DNA from: Acidimicrobiales bacterium
Lineage (GTDB): Bacteria; Actinomycetota; Acidimicrobiia; Acidimicrobiales; RAAP-2
Reading direction: 5' to 3'
Length of the DNA stretch: 59,618 nucleotides
Assembly: GCA_015478655.1 (NCBI GenBank)
Contig: JADMIJ010000015.1
Span: 1-59,618, forward strand
How positions within the stretch are numbered: the first letter of the stretch is position 1; each line of letters opens with the position of its first letter. This document shows, in pieces, positions 14,051 through 22,791 of the stretch. The notes beneath the pieces were generated by a model. It searched no databases. It was not told where the DNA came from and worked only from the letters and a program-made list of their open reading frames with translations. The position numbers were made by a program, and so were the translations under genes.

Positions 14051-16981
14051 ATGGCCATCGCACCCCAGCGCATCGGCATCGGTATCCGCCGTCACTTCAC
14101 CAGCGCTGACGTCCACCCCTATGACGAGGTCGTCTGGGAGCGCCGCGACGCCAGGATCACCAACTACCGGGACGGGGCGGTGGCCTTCGAGCAACTGAAC
14201 GTCGAGGTTCCGGAGGGCTGGAGCCTGAACGCCACCAACATCCTGGCCCAGAAGTACTTCCGTGGCACTCCCAACACCAGCGAGCGCGAGTGGTCGTTGC
14301 GCCAGGTCGCCGATCGGGTCGTGGACACCGTGGCCACGTGGGGCATCAAGGACGGCTATTTCGTCGACGATGAGGAGGCCGACGTCTTCCGGGCCGAGTT
14401 GAAGCACCTGATCATCCACCAGATGGCTGCGTTCAACTCTCCGGTGTGGTTCAACATCGGCGTAGCCGGCGTGCCTCAGCAGGGTTCGGCCTGTTTCATC
14501 CTCTCCGTCGACGACACCATGGACTCCATCCTGAACTGGTACACGGAGGAGGGAGTCATCTTCAAGGGCGGCTCGGGTGCCGGCGTCAACCTGTCACGCA
14601 TCCGCTCCTCGCACGAGCTGCTGAAGGGAGGGGGCACGGCCTCTGGTCCCGTGAGCTTCATGCGTGGCGCTGACTCCTCGGCCGGCACCATCAAGTCCGG
14701 CGGCAAGACCAGGCGGGCGGCCAAGATGGTCATCCTCGATGCGGACCATCCCGACATCGAGGACTTCATTTGGTGCAAGGCGATCGAGGAGCGCAAGGCG
14801 CGGGTGCTGCGCGATGCCGGATTCGACATGGACCTGGACGGAAAGGACGCCATCAGCCTTCAGTACCAGAACGCCAATAATTCGGTGCGGGTCACCGATG
14901 ACTTCATGGATGCGGTGATCGAAGGCCGGGACTGGGCACTGACGTCGCGGGGCGATGGCCAGCCCGTCAGATGGGTTCCCGCCCGCGATCTGTTCCGTCA
15001 GTTCGCCCAGGCCGCCTGGGAATGCGCCGACCCGGGCATCCAGTTCGATACCACCATCAACAAGTGGCATACCGCATCCAACACCGGTCGGATCAACGGG
15101 TCCAACCCGTGCTCGGAGTACATGCATCTCGACGATTCGGCGTGCAATCTCGCCAGCCTCAACCTCATGAAGTTCCTCCACGAGGACTCGTCGTTCGATG
15201 TCGAGGGGTTCCGCGCCGCCGTCGAAGTCCTCTTCACGGCGCAGGAGATCATCGTCGGCAACGCCGACTATCCGACCGAGAAGATCACCGAGAATTCGCG
15301 GCGCTTCCGTGAGCTGGGTATCGGGTACGCCAACCTCGGGGCCCTCCTGATGGCTCAGGGCCTGCCCTACGACTCCGACCAGGGTCGGGCCTGGGCGGGG
15401 GCGATCACCGCGCTGATGACCGGGCACGCCTACGCCACCTCCGCCCGCACCGCGGCACGCATGGGCCCGTTCGCCGGCTACCACGAGAATGTGGATCCCA
15501 TGCTCAACGTGTTGCGCATGCACCGCGATGCGGTGGCCGGCATCGATGAGGAGGAGGTGCCGACCGATCTGCTGTGCGCAGCCCAGGAGGCGTGGGACCT
15601 GGCCGTGGAGTTGGGTGAGCAGTACGGCGTGCGCAACTCGCAGGCCAGTGTGCTCGCACCGACCGGCACCATCGGGCTGCTGATGGACTGCGACACCACC
15701 GGGGTCGAGCCCGACCTCGGACTGATCAAGACCAAGAAGCTGGTGGGCGGCGGCACCATGTCGATCGTCAACCAGACGGTGCCGCGGGCCCTCACCCGGT
15801 TGGGGTATTCACCCGATCAGGTGGACGACATCATCGCCTACATCGACGTGCACAAGACCATCGTGGGCGCCCCCCATCTGTCGGCCGGGCACCTGGCCGT
15901 GTTCGCCTGCTCGATGGGGGACAACACCATCCACTACCTCGGGCATGTGCGCATGATGGGTGCTGTCCAACCGTTCATCTCGGGAGCCATCTCCAAGACG
16001 GTCAATCTTCCCGAGGACGTGACGGTGGAGGATGTCGAGCAGCTGCACATCGATGCGTGGCAGATGGGCACCAAGGCCGTCGCCGTCTATCGCGACAACT
16101 GCAAGGTGGCCCAGCCGCTGTCCACCACCAAGAAGGCCGGCTCCGAGGTCGGCGACGGTACTCCCGCTGGCGGGAGCGGCCCGGCCCGCTCCGAGGCCGA
16201 GGCCCATGCCCGCGACCTGAGCGAGAAGATCGCCGGGCTCGAGGCGGCCCTGGTCCACGAGCAGAAGCGCGCCGCCGAAACCGTGGTCGTCGGAGCGGTG
16301 CGGGAGCGCCTGCCCCGGCGCCGGAAGTCGTCGACGTTTGCCTTCCGGGTGGCCGACTGCGAGGGATATGTGACGGTCGGCGAGTACGAGGACGGGCGCC
16401 CGGGCGAGGTGTTCATGAAGGTGTCAAAGCAGGGATCGACCCTGGCGGGGATCATGGACGCTTTCTCCATCTCCGTGAGCCTCGGGCTCCAGCACGGCGT
16501 CCCGCTGGCCACCTACGTGCGGAAGTACACCAACATGCGCTTCGAGCCGGCGGGCATCACCGACGACCCCGAGCTGCGCATCGCCACCAGCCTGGCCGAC
16601 TACATCTTCCGGCGCTTGGCCGTCGACTACCTGCCGTTGGAGGAGCGCGCTGAGCTCGGCGTTCTTTCCACTGCCGAGCGGATGCAACCGACCCTGCCCG
16701 GTGTGGAGGAGACGGCGACGGAGTCGGTCGGCGTGGTCGAGTTGGACGGGATCGATGCCATCGACCCGGTGATCGCCACGGTGGTCGACGGTAGTGCGAT
16801 GCCCACCGTGGGAGCACCGGGCCCTGATCATCCTGTCGCCCCGGCGCCTGCGCCCGACTGGCCTCTCGCCCGCGCCGAGCCGCGGGATGCCCCATACTGC
16901 TACCAGTGTGGGAACGCCATGCAGCGGGCCGGCTCGTGCTATGTCTGCGGGAGCTGTGGCACGACCAGTGGGTGCTCGTAG
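14051..16981 (+). CDS. nrdJ: Vitamin B12-dependent (class II) ribonucleotide reductase
   Basis: 976 residues from ATG 14051 (AGAAAGAGG upstream), normal for the long class II form. It reduces ribonucleotides to deoxyribonucleotides using adenosylcobalamin. Visible landmarks: H-P-Y-D-E-V-V-W-E-R-R near the N-terminus, the first redox Cys in G-S-A-C-F, G-G-S-G-A-G-V-N-L-S, the catalytic N-P-C-S-E and C-N-L-A-S-L-N-L, P-T-G-T-I-G-L-L-M-D-C-D-T-T-G, and a C-terminal cysteine-rich tail (C-Y-Q-C-G and C-Y-V-C-G-S-C-G) that re-reduces the active site. A variable acidic linker precedes that tail. Regulation by NrdR is predicted from the boxes upstream. Confidence 0.95.
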   Translation: MAIAPQRIGIGIRRHFTSADVHPYDEVVWERRDARITNYRDGAVAFEQLNVEVPEGWSLNATNILAQKYFRGTPNTSEREWSLRQVADRVVDTVATWGIKDGYFVDDEEADVFRAELKHLIIHQMAAFNSPVWFNIGVAGVPQQGSACFILSVDDTMDSILNWYTEEGVIFKGGSGAGVNLSRIRSSHELLKGGGTASGPVSFMRGADSSAGTIKSGGKTRRAAKMVILDADHPDIEDFIWCKAIEERKARVLRDAGFDMDLDGKDAISLQYQNANNSVRVTDDFMDAVIEGRDWALTSRGDGQPVRWVPARDLFRQFAQAAWECADPGIQFDTTINKWHTASNTGRINGSNPCSEYMHLDDSACNLASLNLMKFLHEDSSFDVEGFRAAVEVLFTAQEIIVGNADYPTEKITENSRRFRELGIGYANLGALLMAQGLPYDSDQGRAWAGAITALMTGHAYATSARTAARMGPFAGYHENVDPMLNVLRMHRDAVAGIDEEEVPTDLLCAAQEAWDLAVELGEQYGVRNSQASVLAPTGTIGLLMDCDTTGVEPDLGLIKTKKLVGGGTMSIVNQTVPRALTRLGYSPDQVDDIIAYIDVHKTIVGAPHLSAGHLAVFACSMGDNTIHYLGHVRMMGAVQPFISGAISKTVNLPEDVTVEDVEQLHIDAWQMGTKAVAVYRDNCKVAQPLSTTKKAGSEVGDGTPAGGSGPARSEAEAHARDLSEKIAGLEAALVHEQKRAAETVVVGAVRERLPRRRKSSTFAFRVADCEGYVTVGEYEDGRPGEVFMKVSKQGSTLAGIMDAFSISVSLGLQHGVPLATYVRKYTNMRFEPAGITDDPELRIATSLADYIFRRLAVDYLPLEERAELGVLSTAERMQPTLPGVEETATESVGVVELDGIDAIDPVIATVVDGSAMPTVGAPGPDHPVAPAPAPDWPLARAEPRDAPYCYQCGNAMQRAGSCYVCGSCGTTSGCS

Positions 16982-17137
16982 CTCGATCGACGACGCTGGT
17001 GGATCGGAGGCTGGCGAACGGATCCCCCGGTTCGACCGTCGGGTGGGCATCGGCCCACGCCCCGCTGAGCTTCCACGCACCGCGGAGATTGATGAGGGCA
17101 GGCAGTTCCACCGCCGGACTCTCCCGATGCCCGGGGG

Positions 17138-17683
17138 ATGGCTGTGGTTGATGGGCCCCGTCCAGAGGGACAATCACAGCCGGCCGCGGGAACACCTGGG
17201 CACGATCGGTCGGTGCACTGGCTGGCCGACTACGTCTACGGCACGATCTCGACCCTGATCGCGATCGCCGGCCTCACCTTCGAGACAAACCCGGGGGAAC
17301 TGAGCACGACGGGCGTGGTCGTCGTCGGGGCCGTGGCTATCTGGCTCGCCCATTCGCTGTCCCGCCTGGTGGTCATGCCGACGTGGCGCCGGTTGCGACT
17401 GACGCCCATCGATTTGGCCCGGGAACTCAGAGGATCCTGGTCGATCCTGGTCGCCGCCCTCCCGGCCACCGTCATCTTCATGCTGGCCGCCATCCATCTG
17501 TTTTCGATACAGACGGCGTTCACCGTGGCCGAGGTGGTCGGCGTCCTGGCCCTGGCCGTGGTGGGGTTTGGCACGACCGCCAGCGGCGACCTGCCGATAG
17601 TCCGTCGGATCGTCTATGTCAGCTGCCTGGTAGCCGTGGGAGTGATCATCGTGCTCTTCGAGGCGCTGATTCACGTGCTGTAG
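17138..17683 (+). CDS. Hypothetical membrane protein, four to five transmembrane segments
   Basis: 181 residues from ATG 17138, with a G-rich GGGGG just upstream. Hydrophobic helices begin around residues 35, 59, 97, 125 and 158. The soluble N-terminal 25 residues are unstructured and the true start may be later. W-L-A-H-S-L-S-R-L-V between helices 2 and 3 resembles conserved loops of small actinobacterial membrane proteins of unknown role. No catalytic motif was recognised. Confidence 0.6.
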   Translation: MAVVDGPRPEGQSQPAAGTPGHDRSVHWLADYVYGTISTLIAIAGLTFETNPGELSTTGVVVVGAVAIWLAHSLSRLVVMPTWRRLRLTPIDLARELRGSWSILVAALPATVIFMLAAIHLFSIQTAFTVAEVVGVLALAVVGFGTTASGDLPIVRRIVYVSCLVAVGVIIVLFEALIHVL

Positions 17684-17845
17684 ACAGACCCGCTGCTGCG
17701 ATCCCGGCCATACAGGTCGATGCCAGCACGCCGCGCCGGCAGCATCGCTCCGCCCAGGTCCGGTATCCGGCAGCATCCGGGCAGGCCCGACACGGTCCGG
17801 GGGTAGTCTGACCCTGCAGTGGAATGCAGAGCCCGAGGAGGATCT

Positions 17846-18169
17846 GTGCTGGATCGCCAAGGCAGCGCATCAGGAGCGGATGAGGAACCTGACGACGACG
17901 GTGCGATGGGTATCGGAATCACCGAGGCGGAGCTCACCGAGTTGGCCATGGCCGCCGACGTCGATACCCCCTTGAGCGACGACGCCGTTCCTCTGGCCGT
18001 CTACCTCGAACAGGGGCCGGGGCTGCTTCCCCAGTGGTACATGCCCGTACCGATGGCTTGGCGCGGGAAGGGCTGGCGTGTCCCGGTGGTCTTGGTGCTC
18101 GTGGCGGCCTTTGTGATCATCGAGGCGTTCGGCCTGTGCAGCACCTTCGGGCAGGTCATTCCGGCCTGA
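17846..18169 (+). CDS. Hypothetical protein with a single C-terminal membrane segment
   Basis: 107 residues from GTG 17846, chosen because GAGGAGG at 17835-17841 precedes it at 4 nt. An acidic N-terminal half (E-E-P-D-D-D-G, I-T-E-A-E-L-T-E-L-A-M-A-A-D-V-D) is followed by W-R-V-P-V-V-L-V-L-V-A-A-F-V-I-I, a likely transmembrane helix, and a short tail containing one Cys. A TAGTCT at about 17804 could be a -10. No family recognised. Confidence 0.5.
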   Translation: MLDRQGSASGADEEPDDDGAMGIGITEAELTELAMAADVDTPLSDDAVPLAVYLEQGPGLLPQWYMPVPMAWRGKGWRVPVVLVLVAAFVIIEAFGLCSTFGQVIPA

Positions 18170-18528
18170 CCCTTCACCGCCTGAACGCCTGAACGCCTGA
18201 ATGCGGGGCTCCGTCCCGTGGCAAGGCTGATCCAGTCCCAATCTCGACCCCCGTCGACGTGATTTCTCCAGCTCTCCGGTCCGCTGGGGACCCACGTTGC
18301 GCTTCCGGCGGGCGACAATGGTGGCTGTTCAGGCCCCTATTATCACCCACCGCGCGGTGATAGACACTGATCGTGACAATCGAAGCGTTTCGAGTGTTTG
18401 GTGATTGCGCATGCGCGTTTTGACCCGTCAAGATGGTCGGGACGAGGGCGCAGGTCACAATCGTGGCTCGCACTGAAAACGGGGAATCGCCGGGGTGCAG
18501 CCCCAGCGGGAAGAAGGGGCAAACCATC
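18170..18528 (+). promoter_or_regulatory. 359-bp leader/regulatory region of the LPFTG gene
   Basis: No gene. It contains a palindrome at 18341-18362 (annotated separately), a GGGG-TGCAG-CCCC hairpin at about 18494-18506, and the ribosome binding site AGAAGGGG at 18512-18519. Long structured leaders, some of them cyclic-di-AMP riboswitches, precede envelope-protein genes in actinobacteria, but I could not match a known consensus here. Confidence 0.3.
18341..18362. repeat. Inverted repeat upstream of the LPFTG surface-protein gene
   Basis: TATCACC at 18341-18347 pairs with GGTGATA at 18356-18362. The inner CACCGCGCGGTG at 18348-18359 is itself a perfect 12-bp palindrome, so the two pairings are mutually exclusive. 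It may be a regulator's operator or an RNA hairpin. Confidence 0.6.
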
Positions 18529-18861
18529 ATGTGGGCAAGACGATTGATCATAAGTTCTGGCTTGGCAGTTGCATCGTTGACGGTGCTGTCGGGCGCGGCC
18601 GGAGCCGCGGGCTGTGCATCGGCTGGGTCGATGACCCAGCCTGGCTGTGTGGTCCCGCCGACCGCCGGTGGGGGTGCCCAGGGAGTCGCACCCGCCAGCG
18701 TCCCCCGCGATCCGACGCCGGCCAAGGTGACGCCTGTTTCGACGGGACCGACGAGTCTGCCCTTCACCGGTGCTGACATCGAAGAGTTGGCTGTCGTGGG
18801 CGCCGGTGCCGTGTTGGCTGGGGGGCTCCTGCTCCGCCGCCGCCGTCACACGTTCGCCTGA
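18529..18861 (+). CDS. Mini LPFTG-anchored surface protein, sortase substrate
   Basis: 110 residues from ATG 18529. A signal peptide (M-W-A-R-R, hydrophobic core, A-A-G-A-A) occupies about residues 1-28. The mature part before the sorting signal is only about 48 residues, with two Cys (29, 40) and Pro/Thr-rich sequence. The sorting signal is complete: L-P-F-T-G at 77-81, a hydrophobic helix and a R-R-R-R tail. A sortase would join it to the cell wall. The class E sortase gene 266 bp away on the opposite strand is the obvious partner. The small size suggests a surface peptide or tether rather than an enzyme. Confidence 0.75.
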   Translation: MWARRLIISSGLAVASLTVLSGAAGAAGCASAGSMTQPGCVVPPTAGGGAQGVAPASVPRDPTPAKVTPVSTGPTSLPFTGADIEELAVVGAGAVLAGGLLLRRRRHTFA

Positions 18862-19127
18862 GCAACTGACTGCAGCCCTTCCGATGGGCTGTCGGCCGGT
18901 CGGCTGAGAGGTTGTGGTCCGGCCGCACGCGGAACCAGGCCGGTTCAGATCAACGGGGCCCTGTTCGGAGCAACCGGGTGCGCAGAACTCAGCAGTGTCA
19001 CGGGCTGTAGGGCCGACCCGAGCCGAGTGTTGCCGAACGGTGCCGAGCCCAAACGCAGCCATCGGAATTCAGCTTCGTGATCACGTGCCAACGACAGGAG
19101 GCTGCCCACTTGACCAAGGACGTGCGA

Positions 19128-20045
19128 TCAGTAGCTGGCAGGCAGCAGGGGCGCCACGGCGTCGAAGAAGAAGAAGACCACCACCGACCAGCCGACCACC
19201 CCGATGGCCATCACCAGGGCGCGCCTCCCGCCCTGCGTCCTGCGAACAGCCAGCCAGAGGACCGTGGTCAGTGCCGCCACTGCCACTCCCCACAGGATCG
19301 CAGCTCCCCAATTCTTGGAGGAGGCTGACGGGGGAGTCCGGTGAGTGATCGGCGCAGGCGTCGCGGGGGTGGTTGGCGCCACGTTGGGGTGGGCGAGGGC
19401 GCTGGCCACCAGAGCCGCATGAACCACCAGCCGTTGGCTCGCGCTGAAACGCGGGTTGCACGTTGTCAAGGTCAACTGCGGGGTCGCCGTTGCCGCGACC
19501 ACGGCAACGTCGCTCGGGTCGACCACCTCGCTTCCCGTCACGGTGTACACGAAATTCCCCTGCAGGGTGGTCAGCCCGATCTGGTCACCGGGCACGAGCG
19601 CGTCAAGGTGGTAGAAGGGGGCCAGGTACGTGGTCCGGTGCCCGGCAATGGCGGCGTTGCCTGCCTGTCCGGGCAACGGGGTCCCGGGATAATGGCCGGG
19701 GCCGGCTTGAAGCCGTACCTCATCAGTGCCTTCGACCACCATCATCGAAAGTCCGATCCTCGGGATGGAGATGATCCCCACCGGACCCCCGATGGCCGGG
19801 GGGGCGATCGTCGGGGCCACCTCGGGAGCCCCGGTGGCGGCGCCCGGTTTCGGAGGCGTCGGGGGTTTGGTGGGTACCGACCCGGCCAGGTGCTGATCGA
19901 CGACGAACTGGCTGCGGAGATCGGCCTGACTGCGCGCCGTCATCAACCCGGTGCCCCACAGCAGGTAGGGAATGAACAGGAGTACCAGGATGCCGGTGAC
20001 CAGTACGACCCGCCCGATGGCCATTCGTATGGTCGTGAACGACAC
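19128..20045 (-). CDS. Class E sortase
   Basis: 305 residues with GTG start. An N-terminal transmembrane helix (residues 10-32) and a Pro-rich stalk lead to the sortase barrel. His136 in A-G-H-R-T-T-Y, Cys196 in T-L-T-T-C and Arg205 form the catalytic set, and the H-R-T-T-Y and T-T-C-N-P-R-F context is that of class E. Two extra hydrophobic helices close the C-terminus, an unusual addition for class E and more like class C. It would cleave between Thr and Gly of the sorting signal and anchor proteins such as the neighbouring LPFTG protein. Confidence 0.85.
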   Translation of the reverse strand: MSFTTIRMAIGRVVLVTGILVLLFIPYLLWGTGLMTARSQADLRSQFVVDQHLAGSVPTKPPTPPKPGAATGAPEVAPTIAPPAIGGPVGIISIPRIGLSMMVVEGTDEVRLQAGPGHYPGTPLPGQAGNAAIAGHRTTYLAPFYHLDALVPGDQIGLTTLQGNFVYTVTGSEVVDPSDVAVVAATATPQLTLTTCNPRFSASQRLVVHAALVASALAHPNVAPTTPATPAPITHRTPPSASSKNWGAAILWGVAVAALTTVLWLAVRRTQGGRRALVMAIGVVGWSVVVFFFFDAVAPLLPASY

Positions 20046-20256
20046 GCAGGGATGCTAGCGGCACCAGTTGTCGGTGGCGGGGCGCCCTCCCGTGAGCGGA
20101 CGCGTCGGTCTCGTCCGTCCCGACTGCCCTGCCCTATGACCCGTCAACGATGGATGGCTCCAGTACCATCACGTGGTCAGATCCTTGTCCGTCATGTCGG
20201 CAATCCGTGGAGCGTCCCAGGCACGCCGCGCCCGACGCCTGGAGTAGCGAGTTGCT

Positions 20257-22011
20257 GTGAGTGAGCAAGGCGGTCAGAGACGGCGCAGGCGGCGCAGGTG
20301 GCCCATCGTTGTCGGTATCGTCGTCGTCCTGGCCCTGTGGGCTGCCATCCTCGGTGTGCGGACCCTGTCGGCCTACCGCCACGACAAGAGCGGCCTGGCT
20401 GCCTTGCAGCAGGTCAAGTCCAATCTGTCGCCCGGCCAGCTGACCTCTGCGGAGTCCGTGCGTCTGCTCGACGAGGCCCATGCCGAGTTCGCCAGCGCCC
20501 AGTCGGATTTGTCTTCGCCGCTGTTCGGCCCGATCACCATCGTGCCGGTGATCGGGCGACAGTTCAGAGCCGTCCAGGCCCTGAGCACGGCGGCGGGAAC
20601 GGTCTCACATGTCGGCTCGACCTTTCTCACGCAGGTCCATGACCAGCTCGACCAGCCTCATGGCGCCGGCCCCGAACGGGTCACCTCGCTCCGGAGGTTG
20701 GCGGCGTACTCCGCCTCGGCCGGGTCGCAGCTCGCCCGCATCGACACAGGCCCGTCACAAGCACTGGTGGGACCTTTGGCCTCCAAGCACAACGAGTTCG
20801 TGTCCCAGCTCGACGACGCCCGCAGCCGGTTGATCAAGGCGGCGGGGGTGTCGGCGGCCGTGGCCACCATCTTGCAGGGCCCTCAGACCTATGTCGTTCT
20901 GGCGTCGAACAACGCCGAGATGCGGGCCGGCTCCGGTGCCTTCCTCGATGTCGGTGTGGCAACGACGTCCGACGGCACTGTGCATCTGGGAGACCTGGGC
21001 CCCTCCGGCGACCGGACCCTTCCGGTGGGTGTGGTCAATCCCACCGGCGACCTCCTGCGCAACTGGGGATGGCTACACCCGGGTTTGGACATGCGGAACC
21101 TCGGGCTGACGCCGCAGTTCGACGTCACCGCGCCGCTCGCCGCCCGCATGTGGACGGCGCTGACGGGACAGAAGGTGGACGGGGTCCTGTCACTCGACGT
21201 GGCTGGAGTCCGACAACTGCTCACGGCCACAGGACCGGTGGATGTAAACGGACAGACCATCAGCGCCGACAACGTGGAGCAGTACCTCCTCCATGATCAG
21301 TACAACGGGCTGACCGCCGACCAGGCAGGGGCAGCCCCCCGGCAAGATGGCCTCGGAGCGTTGACCAGCGCCGTCCTCCGTCAACTGCAGGGAGAGACGA
21401 CCGACCTGCGCTCGCTCGGTTCTGCGGTGTCCGCCGCGGTCGCCGGCCGTCATCTCATGCTGTGGTCGAGCGACCCAGTCGCCCAGGCGGCCTGGGTGGT
21501 GAGCGGTGCAAGCGGAAGTCTCACGCCGAGGTCTGTGGATGTGTCGCTGATCAACCTCGGGGGGAACAAGCTCGATCAGTACATGGCGGTGCACGTTGCC
21601 GTGACCACGGCCCCCGCTGGATCGAACACCGCCGTCACCCTGACCACGCGTCTCGACAACGGCACGCCACCGGGCCAGTCGCAGTTCGTCGCCGGGCCCT
21701 TCCCCGGGGTGGGCGTCAGCTACGGGGGCTACAGCGGCCTCGTGGCTGCCAATCTGCCGGCGGCGGCCACTTCCCTCACGCTGACCGGCGCGGGCCCGCT
21801 GGCCATCAAGAGCGCCGAGGGACCCACGTGGCTGTTGGCGGCGCCGATCGTCATTCCCGCCGGTTCCACCTCGACGGTCGTAGTCCACTTCGTGATGCCC
21901 GGCAGCCATGGCTCGATGCAACTGGTCCCGTCCGCTCGGATACCAACCCAACAGTGGACCTCCAACGGCAAGACCTTCGATGACAGCGTTCCCGCCACCA
22001 TCTCGTGGTAG
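20257..22011 (+). CDS. DUF4012 domain-containing membrane-anchored protein
   Basis: 584 residues, GTG start. A basic R-R-R-R-R-R-R segment and one transmembrane helix (W-P-I-V-V-G-I-V-V-V-L-A-L-W) anchor a large extracytoplasmic part. Residues about 210-350 (Q-T-Y-V-V-L-A-S-N-N-A-E-M-R-A-G-S-G) are the DUF4012 signature, and G-V-L-S-L-D-V-A-G-V-R-Q-L-L fits the later part. DUF4012 proteins recur in actinobacterial polysaccharide loci and resemble LytR-like envelope proteins in placement, but no activity is established. It starts the glycan locus with the acyltransferase 46 bp downstream. Confidence 0.85.
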   Translation: MSEQGGQRRRRRRRWPIVVGIVVVLALWAAILGVRTLSAYRHDKSGLAALQQVKSNLSPGQLTSAESVRLLDEAHAEFASAQSDLSSPLFGPITIVPVIGRQFRAVQALSTAAGTVSHVGSTFLTQVHDQLDQPHGAGPERVTSLRRLAAYSASAGSQLARIDTGPSQALVGPLASKHNEFVSQLDDARSRLIKAAGVSAAVATILQGPQTYVVLASNNAEMRAGSGAFLDVGVATTSDGTVHLGDLGPSGDRTLPVGVVNPTGDLLRNWGWLHPGLDMRNLGLTPQFDVTAPLAARMWTALTGQKVDGVLSLDVAGVRQLLTATGPVDVNGQTISADNVEQYLLHDQYNGLTADQAGAAPRQDGLGALTSAVLRQLQGETTDLRSLGSAVSAAVAGRHLMLWSSDPVAQAAWVVSGASGSLTPRSVDVSLINLGGNKLDQYMAVHVAVTTAPAGSNTAVTLTTRLDNGTPPGQSQFVAGPFPGVGVSYGGYSGLVAANLPAAATSLTLTGAGPLAIKSAEGPTWLLAAPIVIPAGSTSTVVVHFVMPGSHGSMQLVPSARIPTQQWTSNGKTFDDSVPATISW

Positions 22012-22045
22012 CCCGGCGACCGGCGAGGCCCTCGGCAGCGTGTCC

Positions 22046-22057
22046 TAGGGTTGGCGG
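22046..22057 (+). promoter_or_regulatory. Putative -10 element for leaderless acyltransferase mRNA
   Basis: TAGGGT at 22046-22051 fits TANNNT and is followed by six bases and GTG 22058. No ribosome binding site is visible. An analogous TAGCGA lies six bases before GTG 20257 of the DUF4012 gene. Confidence 0.35.
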
Positions 22058-22684
22058 GTGACCACGACGAGCTCAGCCGACGGTAGGGGCGAGGGGCGAG
22101 GGGCACCTAACGAATTCGGCGCCCTCCATCGGATCCGGGGCTCGCTGCGTCGTCGCGTCGGTCTGACCGTCGCTCGGCTGCGGCACCCGCGAGTGAAGTT
22201 CGGGCGTCGGTGCGACGTGCGTCCGGGCGCGCGTTTTCTGGTGGCCAGGGGAGGCAGCGTGCATTTCGGCGAGGACTGCGTGCTCGACTACGGCCTGGTG
22301 GTCGAGAGTCGGGGGCGATTGGAGGTGGGGGAACGCACCGTCTTCGGACATCACTGCACGGTCGCCTCCGATGAGAGCATCCGGATCGGGCAGGACTGCC
22401 TGATCGCCGAGATGGTGTCGATCCGCGATCACGATCACGCCTTCTCCTCCACCGACGTCTCCATCGTCGACCAGGGGCGGGAGACAGCTCCGATCCGAAT
22501 CGGGGACAACGTCTGGATCGGCGGCAAGGCCACCATCACCAAGGGCGTGTCCATCGGGTCGAACTCGGTGATCGGCGCCCACGCCGTGGTGGTGAGGGAC
22601 CTGCCCGCCGACTGCGTGGCCGTGGGGATCCCGGCCCGTGTGATCCGCCATAGGGGATCGAAGGTCTCGTCCGCCGAGGAGTAG
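22058..22684 (+). CDS. Left-handed beta-helix (hexapeptide-repeat) acyltransferase
   Basis: 208 residues, GTG start. After a basic N-terminus, hexapeptide repeats of the I-x-I-G-x-x type run to near the end (V-H-F-G-E-D-C, L-E-V-G-E-R-T, I-R-I-G-Q-D-C, I-R-I-G-D-N-V-W-I-G-G-K, V-S-I-G-S-N-S-V-I-G-A). The catalytic His lies in R-D-H-D-H-A-F. The closing P-A-D-C-V-A-V-G-I-P-A-R-V-I is typical of WcaF/Maa-like O-acetyltransferases. In this locus it likely acetylates a sugar of the exported polysaccharide. Confidence 0.85.
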   Translation: MTTTSSADGRGEGRGAPNEFGALHRIRGSLRRRVGLTVARLRHPRVKFGRRCDVRPGARFLVARGGSVHFGEDCVLDYGLVVESRGRLEVGERTVFGHHCTVASDESIRIGQDCLIAEMVSIRDHDHAFSSTDVSIVDQGRETAPIRIGDNVWIGGKATITKGVSIGSNSVIGAHAVVVRDLPADCVAVGIPARVIRHRGSKVSSAEE

Positions 22685-22791
22685 TAGCGACTCCTCCGAG
22701 CTGGAGGGCCCTACGAGAAGGCGGACCTACGAGAAGACACCACCACGACGGCCCAACCAGGCTGACGGCGCCTGCGACCTGGACCGCCCTA

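Noticed and set aside
14594-15523. Minus-strand 309-residue open frame
   Set aside because: Antisense to the conserved core of nrdJ.
18363-18528. Cyclic-di-AMP (ydaO-type) riboswitch before the LPFTG gene
   Set aside because: Some G-rich segments resemble the motif, but the conserved core could not be aligned by eye; needs a covariance-model search.
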